Shown here one piece after another: positions 14,905-23,848 of a DNA stretch of 64,000 nucleotides. The stretch comes from an uncultured Clostridia bacterium. GTDB taxonomy: Bacteria; Bacillota; Clostridia; UMGS1883. The stretch lies in contig CANQRB010000005.1 of the NCBI GenBank assembly GCA_947626145.1, positions 62,001 to 126,000 of the forward strand, in the 5' to 3' direction. How positions within the stretch are numbered: the first letter of the stretch is position 1; the number at the start of each line of letters is the position of its first letter. Under the pieces are notes generated by a model. It was not told the origin of the DNA. It saw only the letters and a program-made list of their open reading frames with translations, and did not search any database. Made by a program: the position numbers and the translations under genes.

Positions 14905-14945
14905 AAAAAACATCAAATCCCGCGGCGCATACACGGGATTTGATG
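14905..14945 (-). terminator. terminator after the GH78/small-protein operon
   Basis: A perfect 12-bp stem (14911-14922 with 14934-14945) followed on the minus strand by six Ts (14910-14905). It lies about 20 bases beyond the small-protein stop. Confidence 0.8.
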
Positions 14946-14966
14946 CTTTTTCACTGTCCGGTATTT

Positions 14967-15137
14967 TTATTCGCCGTCATTCCACTCTTTCCAGATGTTA
15001 TAGTCCTGAACAACTGTATCGTCAATCTTGACTATCTGCGCGGAGGAGCGCTCGGCGCTGATGCGGAGCACTCCCGTCATAACATCCCCTGTCCGGAGGG
15101 GAACCACGGTTATTTCGGGTTTAATAAACTTTTTCAT
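14967..15137 (-). CDS. small protein paired with exported C-terminal domain (copy A)
   Basis: A 56-residue protein (starts MKKFIKPEITVVPL, ends DYNIWKEWNDGE). AAAGGAGG lies 6-8 bases before the ATG, immediately after the GH78 stop, so the two genes are co-translated. It is clearly related to the 55-residue protein at 53848-54015: both begin MKK..I.P(E/D), share a central V-M-(T/S)-G-x-L-x-I-S-A block, then x-I-D-D-x-V and Y-N-x-W-K-E. There is no signal peptide or TM segment, so it probably stays in the cytoplasm. I recall many small clostridial proteins starting MKKY..PEIE.., without known function. None is assigned here. Confidence 0.7.
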   Translation of the reverse strand: MKKFIKPEITVVPLRTGDVMTGVLRISAERSSAQIVKIDDTVVQDYNIWKEWNDGE

Positions 15138-15149
15138 ATTCGGCCTCCT

Positions 15150-18100
15150 TTAAAGCTCGGGCACAAATTCCTGCCCGGCGGCGGCGCTTTCGACCGTGAC
15201 GGTTTCGATAAGCGTTTCCACAAATTCTATCTGCACCGCGTCAAGGGACAGGGTCTCGGCAATCGCAAGACCGTCGGAGTCCCGACCCGTCAACGTGACC
15301 TTCCCGCCGTCGAGAGTGACGCCGGTATACACAACGGACGTCTCGCCCTCACCGCAAACGGAGCCCACATAAAGCTTTCCGTCCGCAAGGACGAAGCCTA
15401 TACCCAGCTCGGCAAACTGAGGTCTTATGACAACGGTGTCGGTCTTTCCTTCCGGCTTTTCCATGAGCCTGGCCCGCACACTGTCGAGAGCGTCAATGCC
15501 GACCAGTCCGCCCTTGCCTATCACGGCGTTGGCCTTGGCGAGGACGTCCCTGTCCAACTCGTCGGGCGAGGTGTAGCCGCTCGTCACAATGTCGTCGATG
15601 ACAAGCTCGTACAACGTCGTGCCCGCCGCCGAGGCAGATGCGCTGACCGCTCCGGCGGCGCTCTTTATATAGGCGCTGAGCCTGTACGGAACGTTGGAGT
15701 TTTCCGGCACGAATGCCACGGCCGCTCTGCCGTCGCTGAGCGTCAGCTCTGTTTCGGCGCCGACCGGTTTCCACTCGCCGCTCTCCAGATATTCGACCAC
15801 CGCACAGTATTTTCCATCGTTCCCGGCTTTGGCGTCGTTAAAGTCAACGACATATTCCACGGCCAGCTCGCCGTCCGCCGTGAGGGCAAGGTAGGGCGCG
15901 CTCAGTTCGGCAGTTGCATTGACCGCTTCATAGCCTTTGGCCAGGGCTGCGCTAAGCCTGCCGTCGGTCACGGTGAAATCATATCCGCCGGACTCAAGGG
16001 CAAACTTGGCCTTAAGCCCGCCGTTATGCTGTTCCATACCAAGGAAGCTCACGCCCGGGATATTTACAAAGCCTCTTACGCTCTCGGCGGAAACGGGAAG
16101 ATAGAGAGTTGCGGACGTGTTGGCCGGAATTACGGCATGATATTCGGTCAGGACCGCGTTTTCGTCAGCCGTCCAATCAGACCGCACTGTGCCATAGAAG
16201 GAGTCATACTGTCCACTCACCGAACGGATGCGTTCCTCGTCGTTGTACTTGGTTCCCTTATCAAGAGTTGGCTGAAGAATGATATTTTTAAAGCCATTTT
16301 CGGACTCTATGCCCGCCATATACCGGTACATCCACTCAGCCACGGAACCGTAGGCGAAGTGATTAAAGGAGTTCATCTCCGCGTCGCCGAAGCCATTGTC
16401 CCTGTCGTAGGAGTTCCAGCGCTCCCATATGGAGGTCGCCCCCGACCTTACCTCGAAGAGCCAGGAGGGCATTTCGGTGCTTAACAGCAGGTCATAGCTC
16501 ACATCGGAGCGGCCCGCGTCGCTGAGGACGGGCGTGATGACATTCGAGCCAAGGAAGCCGACGGCAAGGGTGTTTTTGCCGTACTGTGCCCTTACGCTGC
16601 CGGGGTCGGGATTTTCGTTCCTGATATTCTCCACCAGCATGGCAAGAGCCTCGTCCCGCATTTCGTCGCTGCTGTACCAGCCCAGCTTGAGCATCCACAA
16701 CAGAGCGGTCTGGGAATTGTCCTCGATAACTCCGGCCTTTCCGGCGTTGGCCATGAACAGGCCGTTATTGCCTCCCTCGGAGGAGTAGACCTTAAGGCTG
16801 TGGGTCTCGCCGGCGGTGGCGCTGTACTCCCCCACCTTCCGCCAGCTTGTATTGTCGGTGGAAACCTCTATTGTAAAATGTCTCGGGTGGTTTACGCAGA
16901 CGCTTGGCTTCATGGACCTGCTTTCGTCATAACGGCAGAATATTTTGACGTTGCTGATATTTTGGGCTTCGCCAAGATCAACGGTGACCGATATGGGTGA
17001 AGCGGCAATATCGCTGCCGGCATTGGTATTTGAGCTGTAGCCGTCTGTGCCGGCGTATTTTCCGTCCGTGAGATTGATTATGTTCCAGCCGTAGTCGTTG
17101 AAGGTATTGTTTGACTCGGCGGATTTTCCGGCGGCGTAGTTCGCCGCGCCCTCCTCGCCGTAGACCTCCAGCTCCATTATCTGAAGTCGGTGTTCCCCGT
17201 CGTTACTGGTGCCGGGGCCGGTCTCGGTGGCGGTGAGGCGCAGATATTGAGCCTGTGTGGGCTCAAACTCCGCCGTCATGACATAGTTGTCAAAGGTCGG
17301 GGCGGGCAGCACGGTCACGTCGCCGAGGTCGGTGAAGGTCACGTATGTTTTTAAATAGGCCTGCTTTTCCTGTTCAAATTTATCACTGTAGTAGGCCTCT
17401 TTTTCCTTGTCCCCCACAATGGCCGCCATTTCGGTCATGAGCGAGGTGACGTATCCGTAATAGTAGTCTGCCATGATAGAATAGCCCGAGCCTTGGAAGG
17501 CCAGCCAGTCGCCGTAGCCGTGCCTGTCCACGTTCGGAGCCTGATTGTCCCCACGTTCGTATCTTTCCAAAAAATCCATGTAGGCGTTCATCGCCGCCCA
17601 GTTATCCTTTAAGAACTGCACATCACCGGTCTGCACGTAATAGGAATAGGCGTTAATTACCTCCACGTCGCTCCAGCCCGTGGCCCAATGGCGGAAATAG
17701 CCGCTCAAAGCCAGCACCGCCGCCGGAAAGCCGTCCTTAAGAGTGTTGTCGCTCAGAAGCTCCTGATACCCGTTCAGGAAAGCGGCGCTGTCGAAGTTGT
17801 ACATCGCCGTACGGGCGAAGGCCTGAGCGTCGCCCGTCCAGGCCAGCCGCTCGTCACGCTGGGGACAGTCGGTGGGAATGGTGAAGAAGTTGCTCAGCTG
17901 GCCGTAAAAGGCGTTTTGGAACAGCCGGTTCACATCCTGATTATTGGTCTTGATGAAGCCCGTCTGACGGCTGACCGAGGACAGCGCCCGGGAACGGAGG
18001 CCGGTTACGGTGACGTCGCCGCCTGTGGCCTTGAGCTCCACATACTGATATCCGAAAAAGCTCACGGACGGCTGGTACACCTCCTCGCCGGTTCCGGCAA

Positions 18101-20033
18101 AGGTATAGTGAACCTCGGAGCGGGCATTACGCAGGCTCTTGGTGTAAATACTGCCTTTGGGGCCGCTGGCCTGAGTGGCCCCGTTGCCCACGGCGCTGCC
18201 GTCGTTGAGCATTTCGGCAAATTTCATGTTCAGCCCAACGCCCTTGGCCGCGCTGAACTTTATCTCCGGCACGGCGGTCAGGTTTTGCCCCATGTTGACC
18301 ACCATCGTCTGGCCGTCCCTGAGAGTTATGCCGTTTTCAAACATATTCTCTCCGCTGTATTCGGCCAGAACGTCTATCTCTCCGCCGGGATAAGAGAAGC
18401 CGGTTTTGGTTCCGCTGTAAACCTGAGCTGAGACGGGCCGCTGCTCAAAGGAGTCAACTATACGGCCGGACATTCCTCTTGAGGGACGAATTTCACCGGC
18501 ATAGTTCACGGCGACAAGGCTGTGGGGATAAAGTACGCTGTTCCATACCTCGCCCGCGTCGCATTTGGCTGCGGTCGTCCAGCTTTGGCCGTCGTCGGAA
18601 ACCTGTATCTCATAGATCTTGGGATAATTGGGGCAAAGCTCACCGCTGACCGAGGCCTTTTCCGTGCGGCAAACGATATTTACGGTTTTTATCTCAACAC
18701 TGCTGTCAAAGGCAAAATCCACCGTAATCGGAGCGTCCGGCCTGTAGCTCGCCGCACCCGTCTTTATAAAGTCGCGGGTGGTGTATCCCCCGGTCACGTC
18801 CGGCCCATAGTTTCCGTCATTTATATTGGAAAGCTGCCACTGAGTAGGAGCCTCGAAATTTTCGGAGGCCGTGACCTTTGCGCCAAGGGCGTGATTGGTT
18901 CCCGAAGCGTCTAAAGCTTCCAGCTCCATTATCTGGAGTCGGGTCTCGCCGTCCTCCTTCACCGCCGGGCCGATCTCCGACACGGACAGCCGCATATACT
19001 TTGCGGCCTTCGGACTTGCAATATCGGTTTTGATTATGTACGGAGTGCCATTGTTTTCGGCTTGGCCTATCCAACCGGAGTCGTCATAACCGGGGTTTTG
19101 ATAGTCGCCCAGAGCCGCAAGCCTTCCGGCGTCGTAGTCCTCGCCGTAGTACACTCCGTTGCCGGTAATGGGGCCGCCGAGGGTGCCCTTCCAGTCTGTA
19201 GTATTAGTGGTTATCTTCTGTGTGCCCCTATCGGTGTTTATGACAAGCATGGCCTTGACCGCCGGCCGTCCCGAAGTGGCGTCCAGCACTCCCTCGGCTC
19301 CTCCGTCGTTCCAGCCGGTACCGGCGGTGACAGTGACTACCGCCGCGGACTGACCCTTGAGCTGCTCGGTCACGTCGTAGGTTTCGTACTCGATCGAGCG
19401 GTCGCCGTTGCCGTAGCCCGGGTTCATAAAGGGGTACACCTTTTCGCCGTTTTCCGTCCTGTACACGGGCTGTCCGTTGACCTGTGCGGAATACACCCCG
19501 AGGGCCGTTATGTACAAACGCGCGGAAACGACGTTCCCGTCAATGGCCTTTTCCGTTCTGAATATGGGTGCGGCCGAAGCTTCCTGCAAGGCGATGAAAT
19601 CCGCATTTTGCCAGTCGGGGTCGCCGTCCGCGGCGGTCTCAAAGTACGCCTCGTCGCAGGTAGTCTCGTTCCCGTCCTGATCCCAGACGGTAACCATCCA
19701 GCCGTACCTGACAGCGTCCTCCAGCGCCGGGCCGCCGTAAGGGATACCCACGGAAACGCCGCTTTCGACCTTGCCGGAGTCCCAGACGGCCTCACCGCCC
19801 TTTGTCACTTTGATCTCGTAGGCCGACTGACTCTCTCCGACGCATTTCGACTCCATCCTCCAGCCGAAACGGACGCCGTCGGCGTCGATGCCCAAAGGAT
19901 CGGTCATGTAATTTACCGTCGGCGAGGCAACGGTAAACGCCGCCGCTTCCGCACCCACGGGCGGCACGGTGCAGGTCGAGGTCACAAAAAATGTCAATGC
20001 CAAAGCCACCGCCGCCTTTCTCAGATTTTTCAT
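15150..20033 (-). CDS. exported multidomain alpha-L-rhamnosidase (GH78) with two discoidin modules
   Basis: A 1,627-residue secreted enzyme. A signal peptide (about 1-32) is followed by a fibronectin-like N-domain, a GH78 N-terminal beta domain (TAGTGWNDGG), a discoidin-like module (about 345-510), and the GH78 catalytic core with DCPQRDERLAWTGDAQ near 722 and IWERWNSY near 1203. A second discoidin-like module (about 928-1078) interrupts the catalytic barrel. Then come a beta C-domain, an Ig-like region and a ~150-residue C-terminal domain (from LYELVIDDI) shared with the 54 kb protein. It should release rhamnose from plant or bacterial glycans outside the cell. ATG 20033 follows GGGAGG; the start at 20048 lies upstream of that site. 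Confidence 0.88.
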   Translation of the reverse strand: MKNLRKAAVALALTFFVTSTCTVPPVGAEAAAFTVASPTVNYMTDPLGIDADGVRFGWRMESKCVGESQSAYEIKVTKGGEAVWDSGKVESGVSVGIPYGGPALEDAVRYGWMVTVWDQDGNETTCDEAYFETAADGDPDWQNADFIALQEASAAPIFRTEKAIDGNVVSARLYITALGVYSAQVNGQPVYRTENGEKVYPFMNPGYGNGDRSIEYETYDVTEQLKGQSAAVVTVTAGTGWNDGGAEGVLDATSGRPAVKAMLVINTDRGTQKITTNTTDWKGTLGGPITGNGVYYGEDYDAGRLAALGDYQNPGYDDSGWIGQAENNGTPYIIKTDIASPKAAKYMRLSVSEIGPAVKEDGETRLQIMELEALDASGTNHALGAKVTASENFEAPTQWQLSNINDGNYGPDVTGGYTTRDFIKTGAASYRPDAPITVDFAFDSSVEIKTVNIVCRTEKASVSGELCPNYPKIYEIQVSDDGQSWTTAAKCDAGEVWNSVLYPHSLVAVNYAGEIRPSRGMSGRIVDSFEQRPVSAQVYSGTKTGFSYPGGEIDVLAEYSGENMFENGITLRDGQTMVVNMGQNLTAVPEIKFSAAKGVGLNMKFAEMLNDGSAVGNGATQASGPKGSIYTKSLRNARSEVHYTFAGTGEEVYQPSVSFFGYQYVELKATGGDVTVTGLRSRALSSVSRQTGFIKTNNQDVNRLFQNAFYGQLSNFFTIPTDCPQRDERLAWTGDAQAFARTAMYNFDSAAFLNGYQELLSDNTLKDGFPAAVLALSGYFRHWATGWSDVEVINAYSYYVQTGDVQFLKDNWAAMNAYMDFLERYERGDNQAPNVDRHGYGDWLAFQGSGYSIMADYYYGYVTSLMTEMAAIVGDKEKEAYYSDKFEQEKQAYLKTYVTFTDLGDVTVLPAPTFDNYVMTAEFEPTQAQYLRLTATETGPGTSNDGEHRLQIMELEVYGEEGAANYAAGKSAESNNTFNDYGWNIINLTDGKYAGTDGYSSNTNAGSDIAASPISVTVDLGEAQNISNVKIFCRYDESRSMKPSVCVNHPRHFTIEVSTDNTSWRKVGEYSATAGETHSLKVYSSEGGNNGLFMANAGKAGVIEDNSQTALLWMLKLGWYSSDEMRDEALAMLVENIRNENPDPGSVRAQYGKNTLAVGFLGSNVITPVLSDAGRSDVSYDLLLSTEMPSWLFEVRSGATSIWERWNSYDRDNGFGDAEMNSFNHFAYGSVAEWMYRYMAGIESENGFKNIILQPTLDKGTKYNDEERIRSVSGQYDSFYGTVRSDWTADENAVLTEYHAVIPANTSATLYLPVSAESVRGFVNIPGVSFLGMEQHNGGLKAKFALESGGYDFTVTDGRLSAALAKGYEAVNATAELSAPYLALTADGELAVEYVVDFNDAKAGNDGKYCAVVEYLESGEWKPVGAETELTLSDGRAAVAFVPENSNVPYRLSAYIKSAAGAVSASASAAGTTLYELVIDDIVTSGYTSPDELDRDVLAKANAVIGKGGLVGIDALDSVRARLMEKPEGKTDTVVIRPQFAELGIGFVLADGKLYVGSVCGEGETSVVYTGVTLDGGKVTLTGRDSDGLAIAETLSLDAVQIEFVETLIETVTVESAAAGQEFVPEL

Positions 20034-20057
20034 AGCTTTTCCTCCCATTTTTTAATT

Positions 20058-20107
20058 ACGGCTATATTGACAAATATGTCTTTTTATTCTATAATGACAA
20101 TAGCCGT
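20058..20107. promoter_or_regulatory. promoter and inverted repeat between GH78 and AraC genes
   Basis: TTGACA (20067-20072), 17 bases, TATAAT (20090-20095) reads toward the AraC gene. ACGGCTAT (20058-20065) and ATAGCCGT (20100-20107) bracket it as an inverted repeat, a likely site for the AraC regulator acting on both genes. Confidence 0.6.
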
Positions 20108-20194
20108 TAATTTAAACATACTCTTTATTTTAGGAAAAGTATATGTTCTTTCAAATATATTTTATGTCTTTTCATTCAAAGGGAGGCAAGCGAC

Positions 20195-21259
20195 GTGGGA
20201 AACAGCTTAAAAGCCGAAATAGACAAAATAACCGCCGACGTGCGCCGTGACCCGGCCCACATTCGGCGGTGGCAGGAAAAGGAGGAGGAGCTGAAAAAAT
20301 CGCCGGATAGGTTCCTGCGCCACAGGAGGTTCTTCACCGAGGACTTTGTCTTTGAGCCCGGCGAGGACATCATGGTCTATCCCGACTTCAACTATCCCCT
20401 GCCAAAGCCGAAGCCAACTGACCCTCCGGAGTTCTACGAGCCGGTACTGCACCGGCACGAGTTTTTTGAAATGTTTTATGTGTACAGCGGCGTCTGCGAG
20501 TGCATATACGAGGATCAAATCTACACTCTTAAACCCGGCTCACTCTGTGTGTTCAACACCCTGTGCCATCATCGGGTACACAACATCGGCAGCGAAAGCC
20601 TCATTTACAACATCATGCTGCGGAGCAAAGCCTTTCTCACCGATTTGGCGCCGGTTTTGGGCGAAAATGACCTGTTTTTTGACTTTTTCCTGCAATCCTT
20701 CGGCGGAGGCGCCGACCGACCCAACCTTATGCTTTTTGATCTGAAGCCCGGCGGATCGGCGGAGGCGTACGTTTTCGGTCTAATACGGGAATACCGGCTC
20801 GGACGGGCAAACAGCCAAAGCATGATGAAGCTGATGTACGCCTCGCTGCTCATTGAGCTGTCACGTATGTACATGAGCACCGGCGAAAGCGGCGGAGACT
20901 TCGCCGGCATAATGGCCTATATCAGTAAAAACTGGAGCCGGGTCACCGTGAAGGAGCTGACCTCGGCGTTCCATATGTCTCAGAGCGGACTTTCCCGTCT
21001 GTTTAAAGAAAGGACGGGGTCGGACTTTTCCGACTACATACGGCGGTTCCGCATGGAAAGGGCGGCCCGTATGCTGGCGCGGCCGGAGCTGACCGTGGAA
21101 AAGATAGCCGAGCTCTGCGGCTACAGTCAGCGGGCCTCCTTTGACAAGGAGTTCAAGAAGCACACGGGCCTCACGCCCTGTCAGTATCGCAAAAACCCTT
21201 CTCCCAGTTTTTTCCGCCGCGCACAATTCTTCGCTCCGGACGCGAACCCAGCCGGCTGA
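20195..21259 (+). CDS. AraC-family transcriptional regulator
   Basis: A 354-residue regulator: N-terminal cupin sensor (HRHEFFEMFYVYSGVCECIYEDQ near residue 90) and a C-terminal pair of helix-turn-helix motifs (about 245-345; LTSAFHMSQSGLSRLFKERTGSDFSDYI and IAELCGYSQRASFDKEFKKHTGLTPCQYRK). The GTG start follows GGGAGG by 9 bases. Divergence from the GH78 gene suggests it senses a sugar released by that enzyme. Its last 89 bases overlap the tail of vanT on the other strand; the residues after CQYRK are non-conserved. Confidence 0.9.
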   Translation: MGNSLKAEIDKITADVRRDPAHIRRWQEKEEELKKSPDRFLRHRRFFTEDFVFEPGEDIMVYPDFNYPLPKPKPTDPPEFYEPVLHRHEFFEMFYVYSGVCECIYEDQIYTLKPGSLCVFNTLCHHRVHNIGSESLIYNIMLRSKAFLTDLAPVLGENDLFFDFFLQSFGGGADRPNLMLFDLKPGGSAEAYVFGLIREYRLGRANSQSMMKLMYASLLIELSRMYMSTGESGGDFAGIMAYISKNWSRVTVKELTSAFHMSQSGLSRLFKERTGSDFSDYIRRFRMERAARMLARPELTVEKIAELCGYSQRASFDKEFKKHTGLTPCQYRKNPSPSFFRRAQFFAPDANPAG

Positions 21260-23300
21260 ATATCTCATTGGCAACGGTGCCGCACTTATCCGCCAGCTCA
21301 CAGGCGGTGATGCGCTCCTCCCCGTCGGAGCCGATAATAACGGCAGAATCGCCGGCCCTGACGTCCATGCCGGTAACGTCAACCATGAACTGATCCATAC
21401 ATATAAGGCCCACCATCGGGGCACGGCGGCCCTTTATCAGCACCTCTCCCCTGCCGGAAAGGGCACGGGGCACTCCGTCGGCGTAACCGGCGGCCACCAC
21501 GGCCACCTCCATAACTCTTTCGGCCGTGAAGCCAAGACCGTAGCCCACATTTTCGCCCGGGAGGACGGTCTTTACCTGAGCTATATCCGCCCGGAAGGTC
21601 AGCACCGGTTTTAAATCGGCCGCAAGCTCCGCCGTTGTCGGCCCGTCGCTGAGAACGCCGTAAAGGGCGATACCCACCCGTGCGTAGTCGCCGCCTATCT
21701 CGGGATAACGGAACAGGCCGTAGCTGTTGAGAATGTGCTTTTTGACTTTTATCTTCCTTTTTTCAAGCTCATCACAGAGCCGGGCAAAGCGTTCCGTCTG
21801 CCCCGCGGTAAAGTCGGCAAATTTTGTCTCCGGCCTGTCGTCGGCGCAGAGGTGGGTGAAAACTCCCTCTATCTTCAAGTGCTTAAGGCCGAACATTTCA
21901 AAAATGTTTTCGCTGTCGGCCCTCTCCCCCAGTCTGTTCATGCCGGTGTCCACCGCCAGATGCACTCGAACCTTTCTCCCAAGGGCGTTAAGCTCACGGG
22001 CATAATCCAGATCGGTGACCGTCTGTATCAGCCTGTATCTGCGCACAAGGCCGATCTGTCGGGGCGGAGTATAACCCAAAATCAGTATGTCGCCCCTGAT
22101 TCCGCCACGGCGGAGCCGCGCCCCCTCCTCGACGGTCGCCACGGCAAAAGCTCTTATCCCCAGGCGGTTCAGCTCCTTTGAAATCGGAACGGCTCCGTGG
22201 CCGTAAGCGTCGGCCTTAACTACCGGCATCAGCAGGCAGCCGTCGGGCAGACGTTCCCTTAATGCTTCGACGTTGTGGGCCAAAGCCCCGGCGTCCAGCT
22301 CGATACGGCTCCTTCCCGGAGGGTCGGGACGTTTTTCCGCCAGCAGCCATATCACGGCCGCAATACCGGAAAGAGCGCAGACGGCCAGATAATGGACAAG
22401 GGCGTTCTCAACCAAAAGGGTCTCAAGCCCCGTCAGCTCCGCCGCCAGCCGCACCGCCACAATGGCCGCCGGATGAACAATATAAATCACCATGGACGCG
22501 GAGCGCAGACAGGGCAAAGGTTTTACATCCATACCAAGCAAAAGCTGAAAAAGGAACCACAGGCACGGGGGCAGGAAAATATACATACTGTCGTGACGCT
22601 GCACGTCGAGAGAACGAAGCACCAGCGCCTCGGCTGTCATGGCGGCGAACAGGTCAACAAACAGTGGCAGGGGTTTTTTCACCGTTTTCATTTTCGCGGC
22701 GGCCGCCCCCATCATCAGGAAGAGCGGGGCCATAAAAATTCGGGTATAAGACGAAAACGCAAATATGGCCCCGTAAATTCCGCCCAACGGCGTAAGGGTT
22801 ATCAGACCGTAATAGCTGTCGCCGCCGAGCCCGACAATATACAGAAAAATCGCCGCCGCAAATATCGCTCCGGGGCGCATGAACCGCGACAGCAGCCATA
22901 TCAGGCTCAGGCCCAGCATAACGGCGGGCAGATACCACAGGTGATAAAAGGCGCCGTCAAAGATCAGCATTTTCAAAGCCTTCAGCGGCGTAATTCCGTT
23001 ATAATGACCGGCATACAGACCCAAGGGCAGATACAAAATCACGGAGATAAGATAAATCAATCCGGTCTTTTTCAGCGAGGCGGCAAGGCGGCCGCAGTTT
23101 TTTCCATCACCGTAAAGCAGCTCCGGCAGCACGAAAAAACCGGTCACCGTCATGAAAAACGGCACGGCAAGCCGTGCGACAGCCCTCGTCAGCACAAAAT
23201 CGGCAATGGGACTGACACCGGCCAAAGGCGAAGTGTGGACGGAAACAACGAGAAGGGCCGCGATAAGCCGGAACCTGTCGAGAGCGCCGTACTTTTTCAT
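21171..23300 (-). CDS. vanT: VanT-type membrane serine racemase
   Basis: A 709-residue fusion. Residues 1-335 form an acyltransferase-3-like membrane domain of about ten helices (N-terminus LDRFRLIAALLVVSVHTSPLAG, as in VanT). Residues ~340-695 are a fold-III PLP racemase with the PLP Lys in MPVVKADAYGHGAVP (about 362), plus DTGMNRLGE and CMDQFMVDVTG. VanT imports and racemises L-Ser to supply D-Ser for D-Ala-D-Ser precursors. Length and domain order match VanT of vanG/vanC clusters (about 700-712 residues). Its ATG overlaps the vanXY stop. The ~15 residues after ERRIVR are extra and overlap the AraC gene. Confidence 0.9.
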   Translation of the reverse strand: MKKYGALDRFRLIAALLVVSVHTSPLAGVSPIADFVLTRAVARLAVPFFMTVTGFFVLPELLYGDGKNCGRLAASLKKTGLIYLISVILYLPLGLYAGHYNGITPLKALKMLIFDGAFYHLWYLPAVMLGLSLIWLLSRFMRPGAIFAAAIFLYIVGLGGDSYYGLITLTPLGGIYGAIFAFSSYTRIFMAPLFLMMGAAAAKMKTVKKPLPLFVDLFAAMTAEALVLRSLDVQRHDSMYIFLPPCLWFLFQLLLGMDVKPLPCLRSASMVIYIVHPAAIVAVRLAAELTGLETLLVENALVHYLAVCALSGIAAVIWLLAEKRPDPPGRSRIELDAGALAHNVEALRERLPDGCLLMPVVKADAYGHGAVPISKELNRLGIRAFAVATVEEGARLRRGGIRGDILILGYTPPRQIGLVRRYRLIQTVTDLDYARELNALGRKVRVHLAVDTGMNRLGERADSENIFEMFGLKHLKIEGVFTHLCADDRPETKFADFTAGQTERFARLCDELEKRKIKVKKHILNSYGLFRYPEIGGDYARVGIALYGVLSDGPTTAELAADLKPVLTFRADIAQVKTVLPGENVGYGLGFTAERVMEVAVVAAGYADGVPRALSGRGEVLIKGRRAPMVGLICMDQFMVDVTGMDVRAGDSAVIIGSDGEERITACELADKCGTVANEIFSRLGSRPERRIVRGGKNWEKGFCDTDRA

Positions 23301-23848
23301 ACCCCTCCACTCCCCTCGCCCAGATATTCCTCAAGGGTCAGGCCGCTTTCCGTCATTATCAGGCTGTGGGGCAGGCCCACATACCGGAAGTGCCAGGGCT
23401 CGTGAGCAATACCGGTGATATGCTCCTTTCCGGCGGGATAGCGCTCCACGAAGCCAAATTTCGGTGCCGCCAGACGGAAGCTCTGACATATTCCGCTATA
23501 AGGAAAGGCGGGACGGATAAAGTCGATCTCTCCCTCCCGAAGGCCCAGATCGACGGCAAGACCGGTCTGGTGCTCGCTGCATCCGGGCAGGGCCACATAT
23601 TTCGCCGTAAATTCCGGCCCGCTGTCCCGCAGCGATTGAGCGTAAATTTCCTCCTGCTCCCTGCGGGAGCGCCAGCCGCTGACGAGAGCTATCCTCTCTC
23701 CGGCGCCCACATAGTCCAATGCGGCTTTGAGGGCCTTCGACGCCTCGGAGCGAAGGGCTATCCCATCCGTGACGGTCAGATCCGGCGGAACGTCAAAGCC
23801 CTCGGGCAGCGGGTGGCGGCTGTTAACCAAAATCAGATTTCCGCTCAT
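23297..23848 (-). CDS. vanXY: VanXY-type D,D-peptidase
   Basis: A 183-residue zinc peptidase of the VanY/LAS family. Metal and catalytic residues are visible: SGWRSRREQEEIY, then SEHQTGLAVDLG (His and Asp ligands) and HEPWHFRYVG (catalytic Glu and third His). With no signal peptide or TM it is cytoplasmic, like the bifunctional VanXY enzymes (about 190-250 residues) that remove D-Ala-D-Ala dipeptide and the terminal D-Ala of the pentapeptide. Its start overlaps the vanG stop and its stop overlaps the vanT start, so the three are coupled. The VanY-only alternative is less likely given this context. Confidence 0.85.
   Translation of the reverse strand: MSGNLILVNSRHPLPEGFDVPPDLTVTDGIALRSEASKALKAALDYVGAGERIALVSGWRSRREQEEIYAQSLRDSGPEFTAKYVALPGCSEHQTGLAVDLGLREGEIDFIRPAFPYSGICQSFRLAAPKFGFVERYPAGKEHITGIAHEPWHFRYVGLPHSLIMTESGLTLEEYLGEGSGGV

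Noticed and set aside
14940-16484. 514-codon plus-strand frame opposite the GH78 gene
   Set aside because: Shadow of the GH78 and small-protein genes; no family motifs, no ribosome binding site.
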